A DNA stretch of 64,000 nucleotides from Streptomyces coacervatus (GTDB lineage Bacteria > Actinomycetota > Actinomycetes > Streptomycetales > Streptomycetaceae): positions 372,001 through 436,000 of the forward strand of contig NZ_JARHTP010000008.1 in NCBI RefSeq assembly GCF_029223485.1, read 5' to 3'. Below the pieces are notes generated by a model. The model was not told where the DNA came from and made no database searches. It saw nothing but the letters and a program-made list of their open reading frames with translations. Of the stretch, positions 34,301 through 44,092 are shown one piece after another. Within the stretch, counting starts at the first letter, position 1; the number at the start of each line of letters is the position of its first letter. The translations under genes were made by a program, and so were the position numbers.

Positions 34301-35482
34301 TCAGTCGAGTGCGGAAAGGACGTCGGACAGCTGGCTGACTCCGGCTTCCACGGTGGCTGTGGACGCTGCCAGCGACAGGCGGATGTGTCCCTCGCCGCCA
34401 GGTCCGAAGGCCGAACCGGGGGTTACGACGACACCGGCTTCCTCAATGAGCCATTGGGCGCAGGCGTAGGAGTCGGAAAAACCGAGACGGGATATGTCAG
34501 GAAATATATAGAAGGTGCCTTCGGGCAGAGCACATTCGATGCCGGGCACCTGCCGCAACGCGGTGTGCGCCCATTCCCGGTGATGGTGGTACTGCTCCAC
34601 CATGTGCAGAACTGGTGACTGGTCACCCGTCAGCGCGGCCACCCCTCCGCGCTGAATGAAGGATCCCGCCTCTCCGACCGAGTGTTCCTGTACCTTGAGT
34701 ACGGCTTGCATCAGTTTCTGCGGCCCGGAGACATATCCGAGTCGCCAGCCCGTCATGGCATAACTCTTCGAAAATCCGCTGACAGTCAGCGTCCGTTCCG
34801 TGCATTCCGGATATTCAGATGGTGAGTGGTGCCTGTTTCCGTCGAAGACTATGTCTTCATAGATCTCGTCGGAGATGACGACGAGATCATGATCCGCCGA
34901 GAACTCGGCAACATCACGCAGTTCGGGCGCGCGTAGCACTCTGCCGGTCGGATTGGTTGGCGAGTTGAGCACGATCGCTTTCGTTTTCCGCGTCAGTCTT
35001 GCTTCCAGGAGTTCCCGCGAGAGCACGAACCCGTCATCGGCGCACAACGGGACGGAAACGGGTTTGGCTCCGGCAAGACGTACCATCTGTCCGTAGCTCA
35101 CCCAGCTCGGCGTGGGAATCAGGACCTCGTCGCCAGGGTCGAGCACTGCCATGAGGGACACGAAGACCGCGTGCTTGGCCGAGGGCGTGATGACGATCTC
35201 ATGCTCGGGATCACGCGTGACGTCAGACCGGCACCTCAGGCGATCGGCCACTGCGGCTCGCAGATCAGGCAGTCCACGACTCGACGTGTAGTGCGTGAAC
35301 CCCTCATCGAGCGCACCCCGGGCCGCGTCCACCACATGTCCCGGTGTCGCGAAGTGCGGGTCTCCGCCGGCGAGGTTGATGACCTTTCGTCCGCTTTCCT
35401 TCAGCGAGCGAGCCCGGTCGGCCAGCGCCATTGTCGCGGATCGCTCGATACAGGCGAGCTTTCGCGCAATGCGATGTTCCAT
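34301..35482 (-). CDS. PLP-dependent aminotransferase (class I)
   Basis: A 393-residue fold-type I aminotransferase of the aspartate/aromatic group. SPTNPTG (174-180), DEIYED (205-210) and the PLP lysine Lys239 in SGFSKSYAMTGWRLGY are present, with a C-terminal Arg in GHIRLSLA for the substrate carboxylate. It is the first gene of the ten-gene operon; ATG 35482 has AAAGG seven bases upstream. It should convert the elongated keto acid to the amino acid, or supply another building block. Confidence 0.92.
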   Translation of the reverse strand: MEHRIARKLACIERSATMALADRARSLKESGRKVINLAGGDPHFATPGHVVDAARGALDEGFTHYTSSRGLPDLRAAVADRLRCRSDVTRDPEHEIVITPSAKHAVFVSLMAVLDPGDEVLIPTPSWVSYGQMVRLAGAKPVSVPLCADDGFVLSRELLEARLTRKTKAIVLNSPTNPTGRVLRAPELRDVAEFSADHDLVVISDEIYEDIVFDGNRHHSPSEYPECTERTLTVSGFSKSYAMTGWRLGYVSGPQKLMQAVLKVQEHSVGEAGSFIQRGGVAALTGDQSPVLHMVEQYHHHREWAHTALRQVPGIECALPEGTFYIFPDISRLGFSDSYACAQWLIEEAGVVVTPGSAFGPGGEGHIRLSLAASTATVEAGVSQLSDVLSALD

Positions 35483-35610
35483 GGCGACGCCTTTCAAATT
35501 CTCGCGAAAACGGCAATAAGTCGCCGTTGAAAGCAGGGGCCTCAGCCTCACCCGCAACATCCCCGTATCACCAATTCGTAGGGCGCCAGTCGCGCCGGTG
35601 ATGGCCAGAA

Positions 35611-35639
35611 GACGATCACTCCCCGCAACCTGCTGTCAA
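35611..35639 (-). promoter_or_regulatory. Possible promoter of the minus-strand operon
   Basis: Minus-strand TTGACA at 35639-35634, 17-bp spacer, weak -10 ATCGTC at 35616-35611, about 130 bases before the aminotransferase start. The -10 is poor, so this is tentative. Confidence 0.3.
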
Positions 35640-35713
35640 GCTCATAGATGGATACCGTTCACCCCGCCTGGTGCTCATATGTCCAACTTTTGACACTTCT
35701 CTTTTACCTTTGA

Positions 35714-35742
35714 TTGACTCGGGCTTGGGGATCTCGTAGAGA
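35714..35742 (+). promoter_or_regulatory. Candidate promoter of the plus-strand operon
   Basis: TTGACT (35714-35719), 17-bp spacer, TAGAGA (35737-35742). It faces the MFS gene but 700 bases away. The 35483-36458 gap is AT-richer than its surroundings from 35780 to 35940, and the stretch 35990-36440 carries only ORFs that I judge to be spurious. Confidence 0.45.
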
Positions 35743-36458
35743 AGGGGCGCCGAAAGGGTTAATGTCCGGCCCTACCCCTGCATCTCCGCGCGAAAAGAAA
35801 GCTGAATATTCAACATTCCAGATAGAATTGTGAAGTGGATCACACATCGTTGCGTCGATTTCGAGACTATGGAACGATCTTCGAAAGAGTTTCGAAAAAA
35901 TGAATTGATGCCATCATTCAGCGCAGTTACAAATGCCGAGGCATCTCGCGAATCCCGTCGCTGTCAGTGACCCGGACAGAACGTCATCCGCAGTAGTACA
36001 AGGACCCATCTATGCGCCAACGAAGACCTCTCCCCGAGCCTGGGAAGTTCCGCTCCGCTCGTAGGGCGGCACAGCGCTTCCTCTGAGCCGCTGCTCGAGC
36101 CGCGGTGGGCCAGCGCCCTGTCTGCGGCGACGAGTTGGCCGCACTCCTTGGGATGTCCACAACGGTCTCGCCACTGGGAGCGGCCGCATGGAGGTCCTGC
36201 CGCATCGGTAGCAGTTCCGCAGCGCCTCACGCCGCACCATCTCGTACGCAGTCACCGTGCCGCCTGCCCGCGTCTTCCATGACGGGGCCCTGGAGCGCGG
36301 TTTCTGTATGCCCGTCAATGAGCGGGCCGTCCCGGAGCTCACACCGTCGCGCGCAGGCCCGGTGTCCTCTCCGCGGATGTGTGGCGCACGCCGCGGCATT
36401 CCACGACGGCCTCTCCCCCATAGCGCCCACGCCATCGACCGATTGGCCGTTGACCCCC

Positions 36459-37706
36459 ATGGTCAGATTCCCCCTGCCCACCGACCGGAACGCTCGGATC
36501 CTGGCCTTCGTCTCCCTCGCGAACGCAGCCGGCCGCGGGGCGTTCATCACCGCTTCGACTCTGTACTTCACACGGATCGTGGGCCTGTCCCTCACCGAAC
36601 TCGGCACGGGGCTCACCGCCGCCGCCGTCTGCGGCCTGCTCTCCGGGGTTCCCTTTGGATACCTGGCCGACTGGAGGGGGCCACGCGAGACCGCGGCGAT
36701 CCTGCTGGCCTTGGCAGCAGCGGCCAGCGTCTGGCTCCTCGTCGTGGATTCCTTCTGGCCCTTCCTCGTCTGCGCGTGTCTTATCTCCCTGTTCCAGGGG
36801 GGAGGCAGCGCCGCACGCCAGGCGGCCTTGGCCCAGGTAGTCCAAGGGGCGGAGGCGGTCGCCACCCGGGCCTACCTGCGATCAATAGGCAACGTCGGTA
36901 TCGGTATCGGTACGGGAGTGGCGGGCGTCGCCTTGGCCGTCGACACCCGCGTCGCGTACCTCTGCGTCATGGGGTTCAACGCGCTGTGCCTGGCCCTGTG
37001 CCCCCTCATCATCCTGCGGCTGCCGCGTTCGCTGACCGACACGTCGGGAAACGGGGGCAGGCGCCCGGCCCTCCCCCCGCTGGACGTGGTACGCGATGCC
37101 CCCTACGCGATCGTCACCTTGATCAACGTGGTGATGATGGTGCACTTCCAGATCACGGAGATCGCACTTCCTCTCTGGCTGGCCCGGCACACGAAGGCGC
37201 CCCCGTCCATGGTGGCTGCACTCGTTCTGTTCAACACCATCGCTGTGGTGCTCTTCCAGGTTCGGGTCAGCCGGGGCATATCCAACGTGGCTGAGGCCGT
37301 TCGCAGCTGGCGTCGGTCGGGAGTGACGCTCCTGCTCGCCTGTCTCGTCTTCGCTGTGTCGTCCGTGGGATCGGCCGTGACGACCGCCATCGTGCTCGTG
37401 GTCGCGGTGGCCATCCACGTGTACGGCGAGATGGTGCAGTCCGCTGCTGCGGCACTGCTCAGCTATGACCTCGCGCCTGCCGACAAGCATGGCCAGTACC
37501 AGGGCTTCTTCAATACAGGGATGTCCTTCGCCCAGATGATCGCCCCGGCCATCCTCATTCCGCTCATCGTGACTTGGGGTGCCTGCGGATGGATGGTCCT
37601 TGGGGTCATCTTCCTGATCACTGGCCTTGCCATGGCGCCCGCCGTCCAGTGGGCACTCCGCCGTCAGGGGGCCTCGACCGCTGCGATTCGCGAAGCCAAA
37701 GCATGA
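36459..37706 (+). CDS. MFS efflux transporter
   Basis: A 415-residue carrier with 12 predicted helices. The conserved loop after helix 2 is GVPFGYLADWRGPRETA, a variant of the MFS G-x-LaD-r-x-Gr motif, and SLFQGGGSAARQAALAQVV lies in helix 4. I start at ATG 36459 (MVRFPLPTDRNARIL), where hydrophobic sequence begins; the frame extends to 36105 but the extra residues are Arg/Ser/Pro-rich. No strong ribosome site. Its stop overlaps a possible ATG of the first ligase. Likely exporter of the cluster product. Confidence 0.87.
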   Translation: MVRFPLPTDRNARILAFVSLANAAGRGAFITASTLYFTRIVGLSLTELGTGLTAAAVCGLLSGVPFGYLADWRGPRETAAILLALAAAASVWLLVVDSFWPFLVCACLISLFQGGGSAARQAALAQVVQGAEAVATRAYLRSIGNVGIGIGTGVAGVALAVDTRVAYLCVMGFNALCLALCPLIILRLPRSLTDTSGNGGRRPALPPLDVVRDAPYAIVTLINVVMMVHFQITEIALPLWLARHTKAPPSMVAALVLFNTIAVVLFQVRVSRGISNVAEAVRSWRRSGVTLLLACLVFAVSSVGSAVTTAIVLVVAVAIHVYGEMVQSAAAALLSYDLAPADKHGQYQGFFNTGMSFAQMIAPAILIPLIVTWGACGWMVLGVIFLITGLAMAPAVQWALRRQGASTAAIREAKA

Positions 37707-37759
37707 ACGGCCGCCCCAAGAAAACGTGCCACACCCAGGCCAACGTAAGTGAGGTTCCC

Positions 37760-39076
37760 ATGCCGCAGATTCCGCACAGCTTCCAGATGCCCACGACGGG
37801 GAGAACTCTCCTGGTGGGCTTCAACCGCGCGCTCGTCACCGAGCTCGACTCGTTCCTGCCGGCCGGGAGCCTCACGGTCGTCGAAGAAGCGGACGTCTAC
37901 CGCAAGAAGGGCCTGGAAAGGGCGCGCCAGTCCCTCTCCTGCGTAGGCGAAGTGATACTCGCTCCCTACCAGCAGTCCGAAGCCTGTCTGGGCCCGGTCC
38001 TGGCTGCTCACGCACGCACCCCCTTCACCACAGTGGTCCCCGGCCAGGAGTACGCCGTTGCGCCGACTGCACTCATCGCCGAACGGTTGGGGCTCCGGGG
38101 TGCGGGCACCACGGCCGCCGGCACCCTCTCCGACAAACTGGCCTTGCGCCGCACGACGACCGCGGCCGGTATGCCGGGCCCACGCTTCCAGGAAGTGCGC
38201 AGCCTCGAGGACGTCGCCACATTCGTCGCCCAGACGTCAGGCCAAGCGGTGCTGAAGCCGGCGAACCGCCAGGCCAGCCTCGGGGTCACCCTCATCGACA
38301 GCGTCGACGAAGTGGACTACGCATGGCGGGAGCTCGTCTCCGCTGAGGAACCCCGCCAAGTGGCGGATCGCCCCTGGAAGCACCGGTACATTGTCGAGGA
38401 GCGCCTTCACGGGCCGGAGTTCAGTGTTGAAGCGCTGGCATCCGATGGCGAGATGATCTTCGTCAACATCACTCAGAAGAGCGTCGCCGCCGGTCCGCAC
38501 CCGGTCGAGACCGGGCACGTGGTTCCCGCCCCGATCCCCGAGCCTGTGTCAGAAGCGCTTCTTCAGTCCATGCGCCGGCTGATCGCAGCCGTCGGTTACG
38601 GCACCGGAATCCTGCACGCCGAGTGGATTGTCCAGGACGGGCAGCCGATCGTCATCGAATGCGCCGGCCGCGCCCCCGGGGACAACATCTGCGAACTGAT
38701 CAACCAGGCCTACGGATTCAGCTTCGTACAGACGGCCTGGAGCCTGCTCGCAGGAGACACCCCCCAACCTCCAGGGCAGGCCCGTCAGGGCGCCGCGATC
38801 GCGTTCCTCACCTCCCTCCCTGGCATGGTCACGCACATCACGGGAACCGACACGGCACGGGCGGTGCCCGGCGTTGTACAGGTCAGTCTCTCCGTCCACG
38901 AAGGCGACGTCATTCCCTCACTGCGCAGCAGTTGGCTCGGGCGACAGGGATTCGTCGTGGCGGTGGGGCCCCACAGTGCCGCCGCCGCCGACGCGGCCGC
39001 GGCCGCCGTCTCCCACATCTCCATCACTACAGGTGACGGTGAGGCCTCGGCCAGCCTCACCCGCGTTGTCGGGTGA
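37760..39076 (+). CDS. ATP-grasp amino acid ligase 1
   Basis: A 438-residue ATP-grasp ligase of the L-amino acid ligase (BacD-like) type. VLKPANRQASLGV is the nucleotide loop lysine region, YIVEERLHGPEFSVEAL the hinge and substrate strand, and IECAGRAPGDNICELINQAY the metal-binding end. Such enzymes activate a carboxylate as acyl-phosphate and join a free amine, so peptides form without carrier proteins. I start at ATG 37760, with GTGAGG before it; ATG 37703 overlaps the MFS stop and is an alternative. One of three ligases in this operon. Confidence 0.88.
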   Translation: MPQIPHSFQMPTTGRTLLVGFNRALVTELDSFLPAGSLTVVEEADVYRKKGLERARQSLSCVGEVILAPYQQSEACLGPVLAAHARTPFTTVVPGQEYAVAPTALIAERLGLRGAGTTAAGTLSDKLALRRTTTAAGMPGPRFQEVRSLEDVATFVAQTSGQAVLKPANRQASLGVTLIDSVDEVDYAWRELVSAEEPRQVADRPWKHRYIVEERLHGPEFSVEALASDGEMIFVNITQKSVAAGPHPVETGHVVPAPIPEPVSEALLQSMRRLIAAVGYGTGILHAEWIVQDGQPIVIECAGRAPGDNICELINQAYGFSFVQTAWSLLAGDTPQPPGQARQGAAIAFLTSLPGMVTHITGTDTARAVPGVVQVSLSVHEGDVIPSLRSSWLGRQGFVVAVGPHSAAAADAAAAAVSHISITTGDGEASASLTRVVG

Positions 39077-39179
39077 CAGCACCGGACCCACTCATGCGGC
39101 TCGTACAACCCTGTGTCCGGAACACCCTCCAGGGCACGCCCCGCAGCAAACTGCGTACTTCACCCGGAGATTGAACCCA

Positions 39180-40526
39180 ATGCCCCTCGCAGCTCCTCCG
39201 ATCCCACCCCTCCCGGCCCATCAACTTTTCGTCTTCCTGCTCCAGGCCGGACTGCTCGTGCTGCTCGCCGTGTTCTGCGGACGGCTCGCGACCCGGCTCC
39301 GGATGCCTGCCGTGGCTGGGGAACTGTGCGTCGGCATCCTGCTCGGGCCCACCGTCCTGGGCAACATCGCCCCGTCCGCCGCGAACTGGCTTTTGCCCCG
39401 CGATGCCGGACAGTTTCATCTACTCGACGCGCTCGGCCAGATCGGCGTTGTCCTGCTCGTCGGAATCACGGGCATGGAGATGGACATGTCGCTGCTGCGC
39501 CGTCGCAGTACCACCGCCCTCAGCGTCGGCTTCGGCGGCCTGGTCCTGCCCTTCGGGCTCGGCTTCACCGCCGGCTGGGCGACTCCTGCCAGTCTCCTGC
39601 CCGACGGCACCCACCGCCTCGTGTTCGCCCTCTTCCTCGCCGTCGCGCTGTGCGTCAGTGCTCTGCCTGTCATCGCGAAGACTCTCACCGACATGAACCT
39701 CATCCACCGCAACGTCGGCCAGGTCACGTTGGCCGCCGGAATGGTGGACGACGTCATCGGCTGGATCCTTCTGTCCGTGGTATCGGCTATGGCCGTCGGC
39801 GGAGCCGGGCGGGACAGCATCGTCACGCCGCTCCTCGCCACGACCCTGGTACTGGCCGTCACCTTCTTCATCCTCGGGCCCCTCGTCGGCCGGGCGATGA
39901 AGGCCGCCGAGCGCACTTCCGACACCGCGACCGTCGTGGGTAGTGTGACCGCCTTCATCCTGCTGTCGGCGGCCGCCACGCACGCGCTGGGCCTGGAGGC
40001 CATGTTCGGCGCCTTCCTCGCGGGCACGCTCATTAGCTCGGGCCCCCGGGCCGTCCGTGCGCGACTCGCTCCTCTGCGAACCGTCGTCCTGGCGGTGTTC
40101 GCCCCGCTCTTTTTCGCTACCGCGGGCCTGCGCCTGGACCTCGGCGCCCTCGAAAAGCCCGCGACACTCGCGGCGGCGGCAGTGCTGCTGCTGATCGCCG
40201 TGCTCGGCAAGGTCGCGGGCGTCTTCGCAGGTGCCAGGGCCGTGGGGCTGAGCGCCTGGGAGTCCCTCGCACTGGGCGGGGCCCTGAACGCCCGTGGAGT
40301 CATCCAGCTCGTCATCGCGACGGTGGGCCTGCGGATCGGCGTGCTGAATGCGACGACGTACACACTCGTCGTACTCGTCGCCATCGCCACGTCGCTCATG
40401 GCGGCTCCCATCCTGCGCTGGACCATGCGCCGCATCGAGCACACGGCCGAGGAGCAGCTTCGTCTGCACGACCGGTCGGTGCTCGAATGGAAACCGGCTG
40501 ACCAGACGCCGGACACCGTCGTCTGA
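39180..40526 (+). CDS. Cation/proton antiporter (CPA2)
   Basis: A 448-residue membrane protein with about 12 helices. GELCVGILLGPTVLGNIA, the acidic pair AAGMVDDVIGW (two Asp for ion binding) and NARGVIQLVIATVGL are family marks of Na+/H+ or K+/H+ exchangers. It has only a short hydrophilic tail, so no TrkA-N domain. Antiporters of this type often sit in antibiotic clusters and may support efflux or pH balance. GGAG lies 11 bases before ATG 39180. Probably in one operon with the ligase. Confidence 0.88.
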   Translation: MPLAAPPIPPLPAHQLFVFLLQAGLLVLLAVFCGRLATRLRMPAVAGELCVGILLGPTVLGNIAPSAANWLLPRDAGQFHLLDALGQIGVVLLVGITGMEMDMSLLRRRSTTALSVGFGGLVLPFGLGFTAGWATPASLLPDGTHRLVFALFLAVALCVSALPVIAKTLTDMNLIHRNVGQVTLAAGMVDDVIGWILLSVVSAMAVGGAGRDSIVTPLLATTLVLAVTFFILGPLVGRAMKAAERTSDTATVVGSVTAFILLSAAATHALGLEAMFGAFLAGTLISSGPRAVRARLAPLRTVVLAVFAPLFFATAGLRLDLGALEKPATLAAAAVLLLIAVLGKVAGVFAGARAVGLSAWESLALGGALNARGVIQLVIATVGLRIGVLNATTYTLVVLVAIATSLMAAPILRWTMRRIEHTAEEQLRLHDRSVLEWKPADQTPDTVV

Positions 40527-40775
40527 GGACGGGCTGCGCAGTACCCCAGCATCGCCCGCCGTGCGGGCGCGGCCGTCCGCGGACCTCCCGCGGCTGCGCG
40601 TCGTCATCGGCTATCCGGACCGCGGCACGTGTTCGTGTCCTTTATGACGCGGGCTCAAGAGCCGTCAGCCACGACTTCGTCCGGAGAGCCTGCGAGAAAT
40701 CCGTGAGTTCCTTCACCGTTTCCGTATCCCCAGCCTTCGAAGTTCGCTACAGATCCAGATGTGATGCATGTCGGG

Positions 40776-40805
40776 TTGACAGCGGGTAATTCCGTTGTGC
40801 AGGAT
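40776..40805 (+). promoter_or_regulatory. Candidate promoter of the halogenase gene
   Basis: TTGACA (40776-40781), 18-bp spacer, CAGGAT (40800-40805), giving a leader of roughly 300 bases before the halogenase GTG. The rest of 40527-41108 holds no gene I can support. Confidence 0.5.
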
Positions 40806-41108
40806 CAACTCTGAACGCACGTCGTCGAGTTCAGCTAGGTGAAGTTCCGCCTTTCTTTCGGAATCACTGACCGAGTGCACGGTCTTCACCAGGCATTGGC
40901 AGTCGCCCACTGCCTCAACCGAATTCAGTTCGGCAGGCCACGCGCCATTTCTCTTCACCTTCGAGTGCCGTTCTCATCGCCTCTGAATCAGGTGATGAAT
41001 CGCGACCAAGAAGAGTGGCCGGAGTGCCCTACCACACAAGCGCGTTCCCTCCATCAGCGTGACCGCTGCTGCGACTGGACGCGACCGAACACCAAGAGAG
41101 TAGGTTTC

Positions 41109-42575
41109 GTGAGTAAGAATTTTGAAGTACTCATCATCGGCGGAGGGCCCGCCGGATCGACGGCCGGCGCTCTCCTCGCCAGGGCGGGCATGTCCGTGAA
41201 ACTCCTCGAGCGTGCGGTATTCCCCCGCTACCACATCGGCGAGTCAATCACGACCTCGTGTCGCGGAATACTCGACTACCTCGGAGCCCTGGAGAAGGTC
41301 AACTCGCGCGGCTACACCTCAAAGTCGGGCGCGCTGCTGCGCTGGGGCAAGGAAGACGACTGGGTCATCGACTGGACCCAGCAGTTCGGCCCCGACATGC
41401 GCTCCTGGCAGGTCGAGCGCGCCGACTTCGACCACGTTCTCCTCGAGCACGCCCGGGAGAGCGGTGTCGACGTCGTCGAGGGCGCCCGCGTCAAGAAGGT
41501 CATCTTCGAGAACGGCCGAGCCATCGGCGTCGAGTGGGTCGACCCCGAGAGCGGCGAAACCCTTACCACCCACGCCGACTTCGTCCTCGATGCATCGGGC
41601 CGCGCCGGTCTGATCGGCGCGCAGCACTTCAACAACCGCCAGCCTCACGAGATTTTCCGCAACGTCGCGATCTGGGGCTACTGGGACGGTGGCGAGCTGC
41701 TTCCCAACAGCCCCACTGGTGGCATCAACGTCGTCTCCTCCGACGACGGTTGGTATTGGGTGATCCCGCTCAGCGGAGAACGCTTCAGCGTGGGCTTCGT
41801 CACCCACAAAACCAACTTCGTCGAGCGCCGCAAGGAGTTCACCTCCACCGAGGACATGCTCCACGCCATGATCGCCGAATCGCCCACCGTCAAGGGCCTC
41901 ATGGCCCAGGGCACCTTCCAGGGCCAGGCGCGTGTGGAGCAGGACTTCTCCTACGTGGCCGACCGGTTCTGTGGAGACGGCTACTTCCTCATGGGCGACG
42001 CCGCCTGCTTCCTCGACCCACTGCTGTCCACTGGCGTCCACCTGGCCATGTACAGTGGCCTGCTGGCTGCGGCCTCCATCTCGGCCCTCAGTCATGGCGA
42101 CGTCACGCAGACCGAGGCACAGTCCTTCTACGAGACCCTCTTCCGCAACGCCTACGTCCGGCTCTTCACGCTGGTGTCTGGCTTTTATCAGAAGCACGCC
42201 GGCAAGGACCGGTACTTCGCCCTTGCCGACTCGCTGGCCAGGGACGAGGGTGTTTCGGAGAACACCCCTGATGTGGCTTTCGGCGAGATCATCTCCGGCG
42301 GCACCGACATGCGTGAGGCGGCGGACGCCAGTGGTAAGGCTAGTGAGTCCATCGACAAGGTGATCACCGACCAGCAGCAGCGGAAGTCGCCGGTGCAGGA
42401 ACTGCTGGATGCCGCAGCGGAGGCTCAGGAGCGCGCCCGCCTGGCGGCCGACCCGCACGAGCGCCTGACGCCCGACACGGCCATCGACACGAATGACTTG
42501 TACGACGCGGACAACGGCTTCTACCTGGTCATGGAGCCCCGGCTCGGCATAGGCAAGGCGGCTCTCGACGCCTGA
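41109..42575 (+). CDS. Flavin-dependent halogenase
   Basis: A 488-residue FADH2-dependent halogenase. GGGPAGSTAG (11-20) binds FAD; GYTSKSGALLRWG (68-80) holds the expected catalytic Lys72; WYWVIP (215-220) is the WxWxIP signature that separates halogenases from monooxygenases; GDAACFLDPLLSTGVHLA is typical of the PltA/CmlS and phenolic branch. A 90-residue helical C-terminal part ends in DLYDADNGFYLVMEPRLG. No carrier protein is encoded nearby, so a free amino acid, probably aromatic, or the finished peptide may be the substrate. GTG 41109 has TAGG upstream. Chlorine rather than bromine is assumed from the family. Confidence 0.92.
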   Translation: MSKNFEVLIIGGGPAGSTAGALLARAGMSVKLLERAVFPRYHIGESITTSCRGILDYLGALEKVNSRGYTSKSGALLRWGKEDDWVIDWTQQFGPDMRSWQVERADFDHVLLEHARESGVDVVEGARVKKVIFENGRAIGVEWVDPESGETLTTHADFVLDASGRAGLIGAQHFNNRQPHEIFRNVAIWGYWDGGELLPNSPTGGINVVSSDDGWYWVIPLSGERFSVGFVTHKTNFVERRKEFTSTEDMLHAMIAESPTVKGLMAQGTFQGQARVEQDFSYVADRFCGDGYFLMGDAACFLDPLLSTGVHLAMYSGLLAAASISALSHGDVTQTEAQSFYETLFRNAYVRLFTLVSGFYQKHAGKDRYFALADSLARDEGVSENTPDVAFGEIISGGTDMREAADASGKASESIDKVITDQQQRKSPVQELLDAAAEAQERARLAADPHERLTPDTAIDTNDLYDADNGFYLVMEPRLGIGKAALDA

Positions 42576-42588
42576 CCCCGCTCAGGAC

Positions 42589-42686
42589 GGGAGCGGACAG
42601 CCGCCGTGTGGCGGGACCGGTGCCGCCGACAGCCGTGTGACGGCTCGTCGCGCCAACCGGCCGCCGCGCTGAGGCTGTCCGCTCCC
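42589..42686 (+). other. Long intergenic hairpin between halogenase and ligase 2
   Basis: GGGAGCGGACAGCC (42589-42602) pairs perfectly with 42673-42686, closing a 70-base loop that can fold into smaller hairpins (GCCGTGTGACGGC and others). It begins 14 bases after the halogenase stop. It may be a terminator or a processing or stabilising structure. Confidence 0.6.
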
Positions 42687-42789
42687 TGCCTGCGCCTTCC
42701 CCCTCCCGCGGCCCCTGCTGGCGGGCGTCATTAGCCCAGAACCGTCCCCCATACCCACGGCCCATCCGATGCACGACCCAGGAGCACAA

Positions 42790-44040
42790 GTGGACAACCT
42801 CATACTCGGCAATCTGAAGGTGCTTCTGCGCAGCACGCCTGAGGAGTGGCTGGCAGCCACAGGGGGCACAGCCACTCTGGTCACCGGCACGGATGCCACG
42901 CATGACACGGGATGGCTCACGCAGCACTACGGATCGGCCTTCGCCGCCATTCACGCCTACCCGAACTACACCATGAACGACTCCGTCCTGAAGCGCGTGG
43001 ACGAGATCGTTTCCCGGGGCAGCTTCCGTCGCATCATCGCCATGTCCGAGGCGGACGTGATGCGAGCGGCCCTCCTGCGAGAACGGCACGGCATCCCAGG
43101 CCTCACCCCGGACCAAGCCATCCGCATGCGGGACAAGTACCTGATGAAGGAGTCCCTGAAGGACCACGGAATCCCGATCCCCCGGTACCGCAAGGTACGG
43201 AACGCGCTCGATGTCAGTGACTTCGTCACAGAAGTGGGTTACCCCATTGTGCTCAAGCCCGTGTGCGGCGCCGGTTCGATGCACACGTACGTCATCGAGT
43301 CGGAGCAGGAGCTGGACGAGGTCCTCGCCGCCGGCTACTTCTCGGGGTTCATCGTCGACAAGATGCCGGAGCTGCTCGCCGAGGAGTTCATCCATGGACA
43401 GCAGTACCGCATCGACGGATTCTACGCAGACGGAAAGTGCCAGTACATCACCGCGGCCCGGCTGATCGGCACCAATCTCGAGTTCATGAACGGCCGTCAC
43501 TTCGCGAACTCGCTCTTGGACGCGGGGAGCGAACTCTCACGGCAAATCGTCTCGTTCGCCCAGAACATCCTGGAGAACGCATTGCCGTTCGGCCGTGAGG
43601 GAATGTTCCACATGGAGATCTGGCAGCGGCCGGACGGCGAATTCGTATTCGGTGAGGTGGGTGCACGGCTGGGAGGCATCTCCATCTTCGAAGAGAACCG
43701 GTTCGGGTTCGAAGTGGACTACAAGATGGCCGCCGTGCGCGCTCTGTGCGGTCTCGGCACGCCGGACTGGCCCTCTCCGGAGAAGCTGCAGAAGCGCTTC
43801 GCCGGACACGTCGTCATTTCTCCCCGGGCGGGATTCCTCGAAGAAGTTCCGTCGTCTTGCCCCTTCGACTGGGTGCTGGACTACAAGCACAAGCCTGCAG
43901 GACAGCGCTACTCCCTGATGCGCGGATCCAACGACGAGGTCGCCATGGTGATGGTGGCCGGATCCAGCGAAGAAGAGGTCGAGAAGCGTCTGCAGGAAGT
44001 CGCGCAGTGGTTCTACGACAACACAGTGTGGGCCGACTAG
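42790..44040 (+). CDS. ATP-grasp ligase 2 (distinct type)
   Basis: A 416-residue ATP-grasp protein, only distantly like the other two. YPIVLKPVCGAGSMHTYVIE is the nucleotide loop, LLAEEFIHGQQYRIDGFYAD the hinge, and VFGEVGARLGGISIFEENRF the metal-binding end. GARLGG and the central CQYITAARLIG differ from the BacD-type enzymes, suggesting another acceptor. GTG 42790 has AGGAG upstream; an in-frame ATG at 42769 lacks a site. It probably adds a different residue or caps the peptide. Confidence 0.85.
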   Translation: MDNLILGNLKVLLRSTPEEWLAATGGTATLVTGTDATHDTGWLTQHYGSAFAAIHAYPNYTMNDSVLKRVDEIVSRGSFRRIIAMSEADVMRAALLRERHGIPGLTPDQAIRMRDKYLMKESLKDHGIPIPRYRKVRNALDVSDFVTEVGYPIVLKPVCGAGSMHTYVIESEQELDEVLAAGYFSGFIVDKMPELLAEEFIHGQQYRIDGFYADGKCQYITAARLIGTNLEFMNGRHFANSLLDAGSELSRQIVSFAQNILENALPFGREGMFHMEIWQRPDGEFVFGEVGARLGGISIFEENRFGFEVDYKMAAVRALCGLGTPDWPSPEKLQKRFAGHVVISPRAGFLEEVPSSCPFDWVLDYKHKPAGQRYSLMRGSNDEVAMVMVAGSSEEEVEKRLQEVAQWFYDNTVWAD

Positions 44041-44092
44041 GCACTCCCCGTGGGTCGACCCGAACATCCAGCACGAAGAGGGAGACGAAACC

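Noticed and set aside
36010..36435. Minus-strand ORF in the gap before the MFS gene
   Set aside because: Composition is Arg/Gly/Pro-rich with no motif. I judge the gap non-coding.
37574..37759. Longer start for ATP-grasp ligase 1
   Set aside because: The extra residues overlap the MFS gene and lack a ribosome site; ATG 37760 has GTGAGG before it, though 37703 cannot be excluded.
40839..41108. N-terminal extension of the halogenase frame
   Set aside because: The 90 extra residues do not look like part of the FAD fold; the GXGXXG turn begins ten residues after GTG 41109.
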